NCBI GenBank assembly: GCA_934045905.1
Contig: OW203767.1
Location: forward strand, 12,093,073-12,157,072
From: Leuctra nigra
Lineage: Eukaryota; Arthropoda; Insecta; Plecoptera; Leuctridae
DNA length: 64,000 nucleotides
Reading direction: 5' to 3'
Every line of letters begins with the position of its first letter. The first letter of the stretch is position 1. The notes beneath the pieces are model-generated. The model made no database searches. It was not told where the DNA came from and worked only from the letters and a program-made list of their open reading frames with translations. This document shows, piece by piece, positions 38,382-50,763 of the stretch. Both the position numbers and the translations under genes were made by a program.

Positions 38382-40137
38382 TAAAATAAAATAAGTTTCG
38401 TATATCATTGCCCGATTTTAAATTCGGGGCTCAGTTCAGGATTTTGGTCGTGTGCATGTATCGCATACAGTGAACAATTCTCTCCATTTCAGTAAACTTT
38501 TTTTATTTTTCAAATTGTTCTTTTGGTTTTTAAGTAATATTTTATGTGTTTTTCTATATTATTTCACTATTTGAACATTTAGAATTGTATTTGTAATTTT
38601 GTTGTTTTGCAGTTTTGCAGTTGCAGTGTTTTGCAGTTGAGTTTTTTAACCTTATTTTTTCTTGATTTACTTAATTTTTACGGTATTGACTATTGTATCG
38701 ATTTTTCTAACTTTTCCTTTCTGTGTGCTAAAGTGTACTCATACTTTTTTTTAGTATTCATCCCTTATTGTATCGTGTGGTGAGCAGTAATGCAGTCCGA
38801 CATCTTTACCACACACTCAAAAAACATTTTATTATTTTCTTTCAACAGCCTCGTGTCAAGTGTCAGACACTATGCATCTTCCTCAATAATTATCTTACAA
38901 CTGACCTTTCAAGGAACTGTCAATATCACAACAATGGTTCACCTCCCCACAGGTTCACAGCATCTCCCATCTGTGATCTGCACTTGATCCTCCATCGCGT
39001 CACGAAACTGCACGACAAAATGGCGGCACTATTCGGGTCATCCGTGACATTTCTGACCCGATTCCAAGTTCACAACATCTCAGGTGCAGATTGCAAAGAT
39101 CACGTGTGATAAGGATTTACGTGATCGGTTTGACTACTTGTGATAATAACTTAGGGGCGTGTGATCGATCATTGTGATTTACGCGAGCGAGTGTTACGTG
39201 AAAGCATCTCGCAGTTCTTGGAAATGATTTGGTATTCAAGTTCAAGTGGTAAAGGTCACACGTAATTCCATTCAATACATTGCATTGCAAAGTTCTGAAA
39301 AATATGAAAAATAATATACGACCATTATGTAAAATCTTGATAAATTTATTTTTCTTTTATCTTCCCACTTTTCATTTTACCTCACTGTGGACAGTCGTGA
39401 CACATTTGAATCTTATCTAACAGCCTATGTTGCTTTGAACTGCCAGTATCCTCTTACTTTTCACATCGTCTTCCGAAGCTTTTTGTTTTCAATGAAGTTG
39501 ATTTCTGTCAAATTATTCAATTAAATTTGCCTAATTATGAATATTTTAATGAAATATTAATGTAATTAATGATAATTTTATACATTTTTAGATTAATAAC
39601 TCAGTGAGTGTGAATTGTTTCGAAAGATGCACGTGGACTAAAATTTCCATAAGATGCCCTGGAATTGAATTCCAAGAACTTCAAAATCATCAAGACAATC
39701 ATCGAAGCGTTTCATGAAGTTATTATTTATGTATTAAACGTATTTAAATATCCATTGTATAAGATAAACGTTTTAAGAAATGGACCACAATAAGTCTACC
39801 AAAATTAACAATAGAAAAATACGCTCATTTCAATGCTCATCTGCCATCTCCAACTAAATGTAGAAAACGAAAAATTAACAGTTACACAAAATGTGAAAAT
39901 AATAGTAAAGTACTACTCCATATTATCAAATAAGTAGGACAGTAACACCAAGGTTACAACCGCTACAAGTGGAGGTGCCGGAATCTGAGACTACTACCTC
40001 AATATCAACCTCGTCATCATAATTAATTTGACCCATTGATTTCGGAATCTTTTGTTATCACACCTCGCCTTATGTCGGCTGATGTGTGGAATGACGGACG
40101 AGATGTAACGGGACTTGTTGAATGGAACAAGACTGCG
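38382..40137. other. Intergenic region
   Basis: A 113-codon plus frame at 38768-39109 has no recognised motif. Nothing else is seen. Confidence 0.35.
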
Positions 40138-40184
40138 TGAGCGAGCGAGCGAGTGAGTGAGTGAGTGAGTGAGTGAGTGAGTGA
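40138..40184. repeat. (GAGC)n/(GAGT)n microsatellite
   Basis: Three GAGC units run into about nine GAGT units. Confidence 0.9.
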
Positions 40185-40429
40185 TAGGCACGATCTGTCT
40201 CGTGAGAAAGTGCTCGGCAACACTGCCACTGAAGAGCCATGTCTTTTGTTACTGGAGTGATATGTATCTTTTGTCACGAGAGGTGACACAACAAATGAAT
40301 TGATATGGTTTTAAATGGTTTCATGTGACGGTTTTAGTCACGATTTGATTGCATTTTTTGAGTTTTAATGGCACACTGTTCTTTAACTAGCTCTTGACTT
40401 GAGATTCTTCATGTGATTTTTATGGTTCC

Positions 40430-40590
40430 TCATTGAGTTTACCGCAGTCGATCAGGCTAATGCTGGGAAGGTATCTTACTAATATGCTACAACCGCCTCC
40501 TTTCCACCGTCCATCCTTACCTCCATTTCCAACATCATGTCGCTATCAATATCATATATTTCATCCGTCGCCATTATCATAATCTTTAAA
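40430..40590 (+). mobile_element. SINE-like repeat copy, degenerate
   Basis: Carries 'ATGCTGGGAAGGTATCTTAC', 'CCGCCTCCTTTCCACCGTCC' and 'CATCCGTCGCCATTATC', colinear with the 26.2- and 38.0-kb copies. Confidence 0.5.
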
Positions 40591-42184
40591 AGTAAACATG
40601 AAATTAAATAATGGCGTGTATAAAGTATTATGAAAGTAAGTGGGCAATAATAATAATAGTTTTATTTCCATAGCATTCGTAGTAAACATAGACTTTTAAA
40701 AAAAAAAAAGTGTCTGGAAAAATTATACTTACAATATAAAATAAACTAAAGTATAGACAATATAATGCAATATAATAGTCACAAAATAAAGTCTTGAAAT
40801 CACGGAGAACCACAAGCATGATGGTCACTGTGCAAGCTCGATCCGGGGACCTTGGGACAGTTTACCTACACTCTAACGGCAGAAGATTGGAAGCTGGAAG
40901 TTCCGCGACTTGCCAACAGGTGGCTCTCATCTACAATCACTCCAATCTACAATCCATACACGATGTATGCACTTAATCTATCACAATCATTGAGTATGAC
41001 AGCGACTGCATTTTTTGTCAAATTAAAATTATTTTCAGTAAAAATTTTATCTTGAAGACTGATTAATCTCCAACATACTGCTTTTGAGATAAATCTAATA
41101 TTATAATTAATATGGTGCATCAGGTCTTATCTTGGCGTGTTATTACATCAAGACAGAAAATAGTTGCTTTTTTAAGCAAAAAAAAACAATTTCTGCTAAT
41201 ATATAAATAAAATTATAATTCAAAATGTCCCGGTATATGGAACTGGAAATAATGTCCCGTGCATACTTTTGTCTCGGTACTATCTTCATGCAATAAGTAA
41301 CGGCACATAGGTCGTAACGCAGGCACATATGCACATAGGTCATTTTGCACTGTATCATAGAATATTTTAATCGCAGATAATGGATGGAATACAGCCCGAA
41401 TTCATGGAGGGATTTTTCATAAAAGTAGCAACGTTTATAAACAACGCTTTTGCCAAAGGTTTAATACACATGTGTTTTATAATTGAATCACATATTCAAG
41501 GAAATATTGACTAATTTTTTAAATCGTCTCTTAGCATAGATACACATTTTATTTAGCAAGATAGGGCGTCAGTCGCAGTACTCCAAATGGCTAAAATCCG
41601 CTCTTAATTTACGAACTTGTGCAGGGAATGGCATCAGTCCAGGAGAGTTTTTCATTGTTTCCTCTGAATCATAACAAATGGACTGTCGTCTTTCTTGAAT
41701 AAGTGATTCAATTCAATAAGTTTCTAGGTTTTCACAAACTTTTTACTTTTTTTCCCCACTAGGTTTTCATTAAGTTTCCTTAATCAACAAAAAGTACCTC
41801 TCAGAAAAACATTTAAAAACTATTAATTAAATTATATTACTCAAATCGAAACTAATGAACTGAGAATGTTACACTTGAGGTGTTACGCCCAAAAAATTAT
41901 AAAGATCCGTTGATCCGTTGAACTATAATCTCTCTTAGACATCAGATTTAAGTATATTATTTCATATTTTGAGAAATTTGTGCATTCACAGAGAATTGAA
42001 TCCATGCCCTTAGCGACTTGTTTGTCGATTTAGGAGTTTATTTGCAAAATATCAGTCGATATTAATCTATGAAAATGTAAATGCATCGCACCTTGATCAC
42101 TTGCAAATGATTAAGGTTTGTTTCCACCCTGGATGGTATAGATTGATGTTGTCTAGGTAAGTTGCAAAATCAGTTCAAATGTAA
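40591..42184. other. Intergenic region
   Basis: An inverted AATAAAACTATTATTATTATTG-like tail near 40645-40670 may be a minus-strand LINE end. No genes recognised. Confidence 0.35.
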
Positions 42185-42304
42185 CTGATTTGAGTGAAAC
42201 GTGATCGAGGGATTGAGTGCTTTGCGCCAGGGATTTCTGTTCGAGTCGTTCTGTTCGAGGTGCTCTCTTATAATCTCTCGTTACACAGAGAGTTTTCCTA
42301 TAAA
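42185..42304 (+). repeat. 3' end of a dispersed-element relative
   Basis: 'CTCTCGTTACACAGAGAGTTTTCCTA' pattern: CGTTACACAGAGAG then TTTTCCTA closely matches the 3' terminus of the 60.6-kb element. Upstream similarity is weak. Confidence 0.4.
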
Positions 42305-44014
42305 ATCATGTGATCCTATTTTATCTAGAACTATAACACCATAATCAAACTATTATAATGTTGTACGCCAGCCAGCTTTCATTTGGCTTTCCCGCCCTTC
42401 TTTCCTTTAACCTTGTGTCATATTTGCAGGTAAATATCTTCTTCCCTTAATTTCTTTGTTTAGTTTATTTTGCATTTGTCATTGCAATTTCGAAATTGCA
42501 AATATTTCTCATTCATTTCAAATATCAGTTCATTCAAATAAGTGGGGAAACATTTTCCATATCATTTCCTTTTCTTACTCGAGTAGCAAAGTCATAACCC
42601 CACTGCTCTCTAACTCAGCGACAGCGACGTCGAACAGGACAACTCCTGACGACGTCGACCAGGACGACGCCTGCCGACGCCTGACGACGCCGACCAGGGT
42701 AAGCCCCAAAATACTCTACAGTCCCCTCTTAAAATATCAAATCATAGCCCCCATCGCGCCAGGAGTAGCGCTAACAATGTCATACACTTGACTTTGTCTT
42801 GGTGAATACATTGCAGTGAATTGAACAGCGTCTTCCAAACGCCTCGAATGGAATGAAGCTCTGTTGAATCCCCATCTCTTTTATACCTTGGACAAGACAA
42901 CCAAAGCGTAACGATGTACAGTTACCATCCTGACATTTGCATTGGAATGATTCCGGGAGATATGTTCAGCTCAAGGTGTGTAGAATTATATTATGCGCAG
43001 CGCTCTAACCACTAGTGGGAATAAACAGAACTATGCTGGGGAGCTCGATCATAGTTTATTACCACAATAATGATATAAAATAGGCGATAAATTGAAGATA
43101 AAATAATAACACTTTCAATTATACAGCCGTGTGCACATAGTTCGTTCCAATTTCTAGTGGCTATTATTCACCAAACAATGAATCGCAATTATGTACTCTT
43201 CAGTTATCAGTAATAAAAAGTGCTAATTAGCTTTCATTATCGTAAACTTAAAGTTGAATCTGATACTGTGTAACCTGCAAATGAGGATGAAAGGTATCTA
43301 TTATACGCGGATAGGATAATAAATCTTATCTTATAACTTATTATATTACCGCACTCAACACTCATTCCCGAGCTTTGATCAATTTCTTTCCAGCATCCAC
43401 CTACCTATAGATTGAGAAAAGAAAATATGCCGTTTTGAATCTCCAAAATTAACCGATTAGAAAATCGCTTGAAACAACACTTTGAAAAGTTAACCTTTTT
43501 TGAATGAAAAATAATAATAAGTATAATAGCAACCCTCTGTAGACATTGGAAACTATAAGTGCGTATGTAATGCTATTTAGCATCTGTTTTAATTTCATTA
43601 GGTAACTCTTAAGTTCACAAGTTTAAATATCAATGTCTTTGCAAAATTTTACCATCATCAAATGAATGAAAAAATGAAATGAAATGAATTTTACTTTTAA
43701 ATAAATCAGGGAATCAGGTAAAAAGTCATCCATTCGATTTTCACTATACCAAATCAGTATGCCACAATTTCAGCCACAATGCCTGGTTTTCAACCAGGGC
43801 ATAAAAAATGAAAGGCAAGTGATGAGAGTCAAAAGTTTAATGACAATCTTCATTTGAAATTGACAAGTTATATGGCGTCGAAAATGCCTTAATTTGTTCA
43901 CACAGCTACAACCTATTATTACATAAAAGGCTCCATAACTTATAGGAATGTCCATTGAACCCGAATGGTTGAGCTTTCTTGCTCCTAAATGGACTTGACA
44001 ATAATCTTTTACAA
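42305..44014. other. Intergenic stretch with small GC-rich GACGACG cluster
   Basis: 42615-42700 is a locally GC-rich run of GACGTCGA / GACGACGCC units in AT-rich DNA. The enclosing 111-codon frame (42456-42791) has no recognised domain. Similar CGTC-rich sequence lies in the 3' flank of the Osiris gene at 48 kb. Confidence 0.4.
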
Positions 44015-45165
44015 CCGCCAAGAATCACCGTTCAACCAAGCGATCTGAAATTTTGCACACACACTAATGACATGAGCGATCACATGCATAAGTACATATG
44101 AATGATATCATGTGATTTAATAGTTGAAAATTAAAATGGAATCGTTTGACAGCTCAAACAAAATTTTGGATGACCATTGGCAAGAAGTGTTCCTGTCTTG
44201 ACAATTTACAGATAAATCCATGTTATGATTATTTTGAAGTGTTTTAGGGAGCTTGATGCAAAACAAGCGTTTGAAAACAAGTTGTTAAAACCGATCTTGC
44301 ACTTGTCAAATAACTATTAAAAAATGTACACTCGGCCAAACAAAAATTGAACGTTGACCAAATTTGAATGACTGCTGGTCATGTCCCATAACCAATCAAA
44401 GCTTGTTATTATCATTGAAATGTGAGGTCACCTATACTAGAGTGAGACAATGAGATCGCTTAGACTGACTTCTGATGGTGCGATCTTACATTTATCAGCC
44501 TATCAGATTTATTGAACGTTCAATTTTTGTTTGGCCAAGTGTACCTATAGTTGACGAAATTAAAAGTGGATACGCTCGTGGAGACAGTAAGTTAGATATC
44601 ACGCTTTTCTCTTGACACTTAATTCAAACACACCATGACATGATACAATAATGACATCATTACTAATTCCTTTCTTTGACACCAGAAAGTATAATTATGA
44701 TTAACTATTAAAGTAAATAATAGAGCTAGGAAATTGGGTTTATGACGTTCTTTGAGAGTGCATACTCACTTTTTCAGACTTGCCTAGATAATTTCCACGT
44801 TTCTACAATTGAATGTCGCATGGTTTGCACCCTCAAGAGCGTTTGATAATGTTTATGGTATGGATTGGAAGGGTAAATTTATTTGACGTTTTACTCGGAA
44901 TTAGGATTAAAAAGAGACAGAGGTCGTAATTTGAAAAAGATGCATATGATTTTGCAAGAAAAAAAATTACACATATTCGACAGAAAACTCAAATGCATAC
45001 CTTTTGATGATTTTTTACAAGAATTGTGAAACAAGTTCTTATATTTTCTAAATGTTGGAGAATATTATTCTTAAGAAAGATATAATTTATATAGTTTCAT
45101 GAAATATAACGCTCGATAAGAAAGTGCATGCTTATCAACGCGTTAACCTATTAATCCTGAAGATG
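44015..45165 (+). repeat. Degenerate copy of dispersed GAGCGAGC/ACGCGTT element
   Basis: The internal block at 44035-44240 (CAAGCGATCTGAAATTTTGC, 'GTTTGACAGCTCAAAC', 'TTTACAGATAAATCC') and an end-like block at 45120-45150 (TGCTTATCAACGCGTTAACC) are both present. Intervening sequence is unlike other copies. Confidence 0.4.
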
Positions 45166-45942
45166 TCTTGTACATCGCATGCACATTAATCTCTGAAACA
45201 CATGTTATTTGTTTGTGTAATTCATATGATTGAGAACGTGAAGCATTATAAAATCAGTTCGAAATTATAACATGCTCGCATCATTTTGACCCATATCATT
45301 TTTACCAAAATTACGGTTAATTCCATGCTTTTAGAATTCAATTTTAATTAATTAAAATAAATATTGTGTTTTGTTACATTTTTCTCAAATTCTCAAATTG
45401 AATATACTATCTAAGTTTCGTTTATACCACACTTAAAAATAATAAAAAAATATTTTATGTAATAAACCATATCTTTACAACCAATCATTAGGATGAAAAA
45501 CGTTTGCAACTTTCGATTTTCATGAGTTTTGAAGAATTCCAATCGCCGTTGCATTAAATGATTCCACCAATGAAAGTACCTACATTCAATGAATGCAAAA
45601 TCACTGCCATTTCAACAATGCGATCGTCAAAACAAGTTCCAAAGACAAATTAGTTTAATATAAAGTCATGAATAACCATCAGACGCGACTTTGTCCTAGT
45701 TATTATCCTAGCCTAAATATTATCTTATACAGAAATTAGGACCACATCTTGTAATTACAGTCATGGTTGACGTCGTATATTATACAACATCGGGAAACTG
45801 GTGCGTGACAAAAGATGCCAAGCGTTCCAAGTACCACATTTTTGGATGTACAAATATGATTTTATCACATATCAACAAATATTCTAATGCTGCATAAGCT
45901 ACGCTCCAAAAAGCCATAACTCCTACTTGTAACTTAGATCCA
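45166..45942. other. Intergenic 5' flank of fourth Osiris gene
   Basis: AT-rich; nothing recognised before the core promoter. Confidence 0.35.
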
Positions 45943-45977
45943 ATAAAAACTTGGAGCACGATCGTATCAGCATCAGT
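45943..45977 (+). promoter_or_regulatory. Candidate TATA box and initiator of fourth Osiris gene
   Basis: ATAAAAAC at 45943-45950 lies 32 bp before the A of TCAGT (45973-45977). The ATG follows 49 nt later at 46024 with a good context (CGAAAAATGG). Confidence 0.45.
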
Positions 45978-46023
45978 CTTAGTTTGGCATTGTCCAAGAA
46001 GTACCAAAACAGTTTTCCGAAAA

Positions 46024-48018
46024 ATGGCGATGGGACGTATGGTTTTCGTAGCTCTGTGCATAGCAGCTGCATACGGACAAGAGGCTGTCAGTGAGAAAGA
46101 ATCTGGTGCTTCTTCCGGACTGAAGATGATCATGAAAGTGATCGACCAGTGTGAAACTACTCCAGACGCGTTCAAGTGTATCAAGGGTAAAGCGTTGAGG
46201 GTTGTCGATCGGGCTCTGCATCTGGATGTGATTCCGTTGATGGACGGCGTCACGTTGACGAAGACTCCGGGCAATGATCGACGAGAACACGCCAGGGCGT
46301 TGAAGGACGAAGAAGTTGAGGATGTGAACAAAGTTGATGGGTTGTTGTTTGATCGTGTGATGAGGTTGATCGATACACATGCGATCAAGATTGATATGCC
46401 CAAGATGGCCGATGTCAAGGGATTCAACATTGAGAGGATCTTCGGTGAAGGTAAGATTTTTTTTAAGCTTAATAAACGTCAATTGTATGATTGAGAGAGT
46501 ATCTTATTTTTGTTTGTGTGTGGTCTGGCGAGAGGTCATCATTCTCCGATCGAACTGAAATATTGTTCAGAATTTCAATTTAAAGGAAGATAAATTTTAA
46601 AATTTAAATAAGCGATAAGCGTTGATAAGCCAGCATGTGGGTAAAATGTCGTACATCTAGAGACTCTGGTGGCATTGATCGAAAAACTTTACTAATGGCA
46701 TTCGTCGTTCTGTGTCTCTTTGTAATAATAAAACAAATATTGAATTCATTAAATATTTTTAATTGTATAACTATTCGAGAAAATAAGGAACACGACTGAC
46801 CTCTGGTGACTTCTTTGATACTAGAGATAGGGGCGATCAGGGAGGATATCAGGGGCACATTTATATTAATAAATTATATTAAATTTGCCTTAGTTAATTG
46901 TTATGGCTGAAAAAGTAAACTTGTAACTAAATTTGTAACTAAATTTTCCTTTTCCACTGCCCTATGGAAACACGAACTTAAAAATAAAAAAGTGCATCTA
47001 AAGAGTGGCTCCATCACTTATCGCTTATTTGCGCGAATTTCTTTATTTTATCCTTATTTAAAACTATTTCTCTCAACTTACGTCTGTGTTTTTTGTCTAG
47101 CCCGCGGGACCAAGCACTTCCTGAAGAAGATGATGGGCCCGATCATAATGGGCCTGATGATGAAGGGAGGCCTCTTCGTCCTGGCCTACAAGGCCGTCGC
47201 CCTCCTCGCCGGCAAGGCCCTGATGGTCGCCAACGTCGCCCTCGTGCTCGCCGCCGTCATCGGCCTCAAGAAGCTGTTCACGCCCGCCGAGAAGGTAGAG
47301 TTGTCGTCGAGGTTAGACGAGATAGTGAGGGCGATCAAGTTTCTTGCTGAAGATAGATTTTGATGGTAGGAATTGACAAAGTTTCAATTCTGACTCTCGT
47401 TTTCTACTTATGTGAAGAAAGAATAAGGAATACAAATTAGGTATTCGTTTACAAACTGATCAAGGGATTCAAACATACTTTTGAAACTTCGTACGAACCA
47501 ACAGTATACAAGTATATAAAATAATCTCTAGAGACATACCATTTTTATCATCTGTTAATGATTGTATTGATGTTAATTTTTACAACAATTTGTATTTTAA
47601 TAATAGAAGGATTCGGTAATTTTAACCTTTGAGAATACTTGTGGCAGAGCCCAGAAATAATTGGGAGCTGTACCAAAGAAAATTATAGTTGCTTTTTTGT
47701 AGTTTTTTCTAAGTGTTTGACTTGACGCAGGTAACCTACGAGATCGTGAAAACCCCGCAGATCTCCCACGGCTACTCACACACCAGCAGCATCTCCGCGT
47801 TGCCTAGCAACGTGTGGGAGAGCAGCGCGACCTACGACCAGGGCGCTCAACAAGGCGGTGGCAGCGGTGGACACTACCGCAGTCTCGAGGCGGCCGCAGA
47901 GGAGCGCTCTTCGTATGCCGCTCAAGCGCTCGCCTACGCCGCTCACATCCCCCAGCACGTCCAGCACGTCGTGGTGCCCCGTCCGTCGGGGACCACACAC
48001 GTCCTCGTCGGCGCTTAG
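46024..48018 (+). CDS. Osiris family protein (DUF1676), three exons
   Basis: Exons 46024-46450, 47101-47294 and 47731-48018 give 302 residues. Exon 1: signal peptide MAMGRMVFVALCIAAAYG, a helix LKMIMKVIDQC, the second cysteine in DAFKCIKGKALRVVDRAL, DGVTLTKTPG, and an end NIERIFGEG at GGTGAAG|GTAAGA, phase 1. Exon 2 follows TTTTTTGTCTAG and completes an Ala codon: RGTKHFLKKMMG, then hydrophobic IIMGLMMKGGLFVLAYKAVA and LVLAAVIGLKKLF, ending PAEK at AAG|GTAGAG, phase 0. Exon 3 follows TTGACGCAG: VTYEIVKTPQISHGYSHTSS, a Gly/Ser-rich part, SSYAAQALAYAAHIP and the end THVLVGA. The first intron has the same position and phase as in the other Osiris-type genes here. Exons 2-3 are GC-rich. The last coding segment recurs three times in the 3' flank. 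It is the only Osiris gene here on the plus strand. Osiris number not assigned. Confidence 0.92.
46451..47100. other. Intron 1 of fourth Osiris gene
   Basis: GTAAGA...TTTTGTCTAG intron, AT-rich; nothing else seen. Confidence 0.8.
47295..47730. other. Intron 2 of fourth Osiris gene
   Basis: GTAGAG...TTGACGCAG intron, AT-rich. If it were retained, the frame would read on for 23 codons to a stop at 47361-47363 and lose the tail. Confidence 0.75.
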
Positions 48019-48290
48019 GCGTCCCGGCGTAGCACCAGGACGTCGTGGTGCCGCGTCCATCGGGGACCACACACGTCCTTGTAGGCGCTTAGGGCGTCCC
48101 GGCGTCTCACCACGGCGTCGCTCAACTCACTACCTCCAGGACGTCGTGGTGCTCCGTCCATCGGGGACCACACACGTCCTCGTCGGCGCTTAGGGCGTCC
48201 CGGCGTCACACCATGGCGTCGCACACCTCACTACCTCCAGGACGTCGTCAAACACAACTCACGTCCTCGTCGGCATTTCACGGCGTCGGC
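47967..48290 (+). repeat. Tandem repeat of the Osiris 3' coding end, including the stop
   Basis: CGTCGTGGTG starts at 47967, 48041 and 48142, with a truncated CGTCGTCA at 48243. Each full unit continues through GGGGACCACACACGTCCT to GGCGCTTAGG; the last two intervals are 101 bp and the first is 74 bp. Only the first unit is inside the coding sequence, encoding HVVVPRPSGTTHVLVGA-stop. The others lie after the stop codon. Confidence 0.85.
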
Positions 48291-50043
48291 TTCTACAACG
48301 TCGTCACCTTACGCACGACGTCGGCGTCGGGCGTCTCACCACGAGATCGGCGACTTTGCGTCGACGAGGCGTAATTTGACGTCGTCGACGCCTAGATCGT
48401 CGTGACGATTTAGTTTGACGTCAGAGGGTCTGATACGTCGCTGCATCGATCCGTCATCCCCTTGCACTTAACATTAACCCCAAAGAGTAGTTATTCCCTC
48501 ATTACAATGCTTTGTCGAAGGCATAACTTAAAAATCGTTTTTATTTAAAACACTCGAAAGAGTCTTTAAATTTTTAGCAGGTCACGACATATTTTTTTTA
48601 AATTTAATAACTCAATTACAATTTTTTATCTCTAAATAAATGCAATGAATGCTCTTAGGAAAACGACGCCAGCACGAAGTTGACGCCTCAAGCTTTCCGA
48701 CGCCCATGCACGACGCTAGCGTCATTAATGATAGATTTATTTATTTTGGATAAAACTGCCACTTGACTTTACAACGAAGACGACTGACTCAACACGAGAC
48801 TTAATTTAGCCAAACAACTTTAAATCTTGACTTTGATAGACTTAAACTAGAATCGAACCAAAGACAACGTACCAAAGACGACGATGCTTACTGCTTTACT
48901 GTACATATTTGAAATACTCGTTACCTACATGTTAGTCATTCATTTATAGAAGATATTAACACTCTTCCAGAACTTTCATAGTGTAGCGCCCCCTCCTTCT
49001 TTATCAACAAAATCTGATATTTTCTCTGTAAGAAATGTCTTCTTTTTAATAACAATTTTCATTTTCATAACTAACAACTATCTCGATAAGAACTAATTAT
49101 TTAATGCTCATCTTTGACATGACTACAAAATCTCGATTGAGATCTCTTTTGTAAATAATGTTTTTCGGTGTTTTTTAAAAACCTTCTACTTCATATTCTG
49201 CGCCTAAAATTATTTGAAAATAGTCCTAAATGGACAAAACTTAAATTTTGAAAGCCTGGGATGGCTTAATTTTTATTTATTTATTCTGAATAAAAGCTAC
49301 TTAAAAAAATATATATTCTTGGTAATATTGAATAATTTTCATTTTAAACTTCATATATTAGAAAGCTTTATTTTTTTGATGTTTCGATTAGGATTCAATT
49401 TTGATTGTATTACAAATGATAGATAATGATTACTGTTATGTTTAGGCCAATTTAGTAATTGATGTCATGTCAGAATTAATAATACTTATGTTTTTAAGAC
49501 TAGGATTATTTCTAGAGTTGCCTTCTAGTCTCCGGCTAGTTGAGTCCGATTCTTAGTAATGATTCATTTCTGAATGTACAGATATGTTTAAGATTGCAGT
49601 TTATATACTAACAAGTGCACCAATGACAAGTTAAACAGCATCTCAGCACTGTGGTCCACTTTTGCACGCCACTTCTTGACCAATCACAACACAGCAATCG
49701 CTTCCTTGTTCAGTCACACTAGTTAGGTATTTATATCGTTGCATATAGCTATATTTATTACTTATTAAATTATTTTAATTTATTGTGAATTATTACAGGG
49801 CATTATTATATTGTAATTTTGAAACTAATTACTTTTATTTAATAAAAATATGGACTTTAAGGAGTTGTTGCATAATCTTCCCCAATGTCCTTATAATTAA
49901 GCGAATGAGAGAGAAAACTTTTATTAATTATAATAAAACACTGTCATTATAAAATGATTGCCACTTGGACACAGTATAGCAATAATATCAAATAAGAATA
50001 ACCATTTAAAATTATGAACATGAAGTGAAAATAACATGAAACA
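48291..50043. other. 3' flank of fourth Osiris gene and intergenic DNA
   Basis: 48291-48430 is rich in CGTCG/GACGTC words. A candidate poly(A) signal AATAAA lies at 48635-48640. The rest is AT-rich with no supported gene. Confidence 0.4.
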
Positions 50044-50073
50044 ACCCTATACCCTATACCCTATAACCCTATA
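50044..50073. repeat. Short CCCTATA tandem repeat
   Basis: Four CCCTATA-type units. It is not the insect TTAGG telomere repeat. It ends 16 bp before the small minus-strand frame. Confidence 0.8.
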
Positions 50074-50089
50074 GATTGTGTGGCCTCAT

Positions 50090-50401
50090 CTAAATTAACT
50101 TCGCCAAGTCATCAATGCATGGCTGGTAGATGTTCTTCTTCTCGGCATCTACAGTCGTAGCTTGGTCTGAGTTCTGCTCAAACCTGATTGTCGGATCCAG
50201 GATTACGTAGAACTTGTTTCCGATCCCGACGAAAGGATAGGGATACAACATCCCTGCAGATTGATGGGAAGTTATTGGTCTTCTCATCGGGGCTCGAGCT
50301 GCTGTTCCCAAGTTCTTCACTGCATTTTTGAAGCGTTTTTCTATTTCATTAAGTATTTTAGACATCATTGTTCCCATTATTTTGAAAGCATCAATTGCCA
50401 T
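50090..50401 (-). CDS. Small protein of unknown function, or isolated exon
   Basis: An ATG-to-stop frame of 103 codons. I do not recognise the protein. It has an N-terminal amphipathic helix (KIMGTMMSKILNEIEKRF), a basic patch APMRRP, then an ordered-looking middle (MLYPYPFVGIGNKFYVILD). Local GC content is higher than in the flanks, which favours real coding sequence. Just upstream another frame opens with MNIKNWFGFKNDYEGW and overlaps the start, so a one-base shift could give a longer protein. No promoter, splice site or partner exon is assigned. It could be a processed pseudogene or an exon of an unseen gene. Confidence 0.35.
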   Translation of the reverse strand: MAIDAFKIMGTMMSKILNEIEKRFKNAVKNLGTAARAPMRRPITSHQSAGMLYPYPFVGIGNKFYVILDPTIRFEQNSDQATTVDAEKKNIYQPCIDDLAKLI

Positions 50402-50763
50402 CCTTCATAATCATTTTTAAAGCCAAACCAATTTTTAATATTCATTGTTCCTATTTTAGCTTATAATAGATTTGTAATTAATAGTTTAACGTTAATAATT
50501 TTGATTGTATAGTACGCTGGATCCAAGTGGTCAACCATTTTTAAAAAAGGACAGCCGTCAATAAAGTGATTTTCTCTTCAACAAATCAATTCTATCAGAT
50601 TTATATTAATTAAACTGATAATGTATTTACTTTGAAAAACTTTGCTTTAGGCAAAGACTATAATAATACTACTAAACATTCATTTTTTAATGAAGTCCTG
50701 TTGCGAAATAAACGAACATAATCGAACAATCACATTTCAATTAGGTGAACATATTAATCCTAA

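Noticed and set aside
45780..46482. Minus-strand 216- and 167-codon frames
   Set aside because: Antisense to the fourth Osiris gene's first exon and promoter; no recognisable domain.
50044..50073. Interstitial telomere repeat
   Set aside because: CCCTATA differs from the insect CCTAA/TTAGG unit and is only about 30 bp long.
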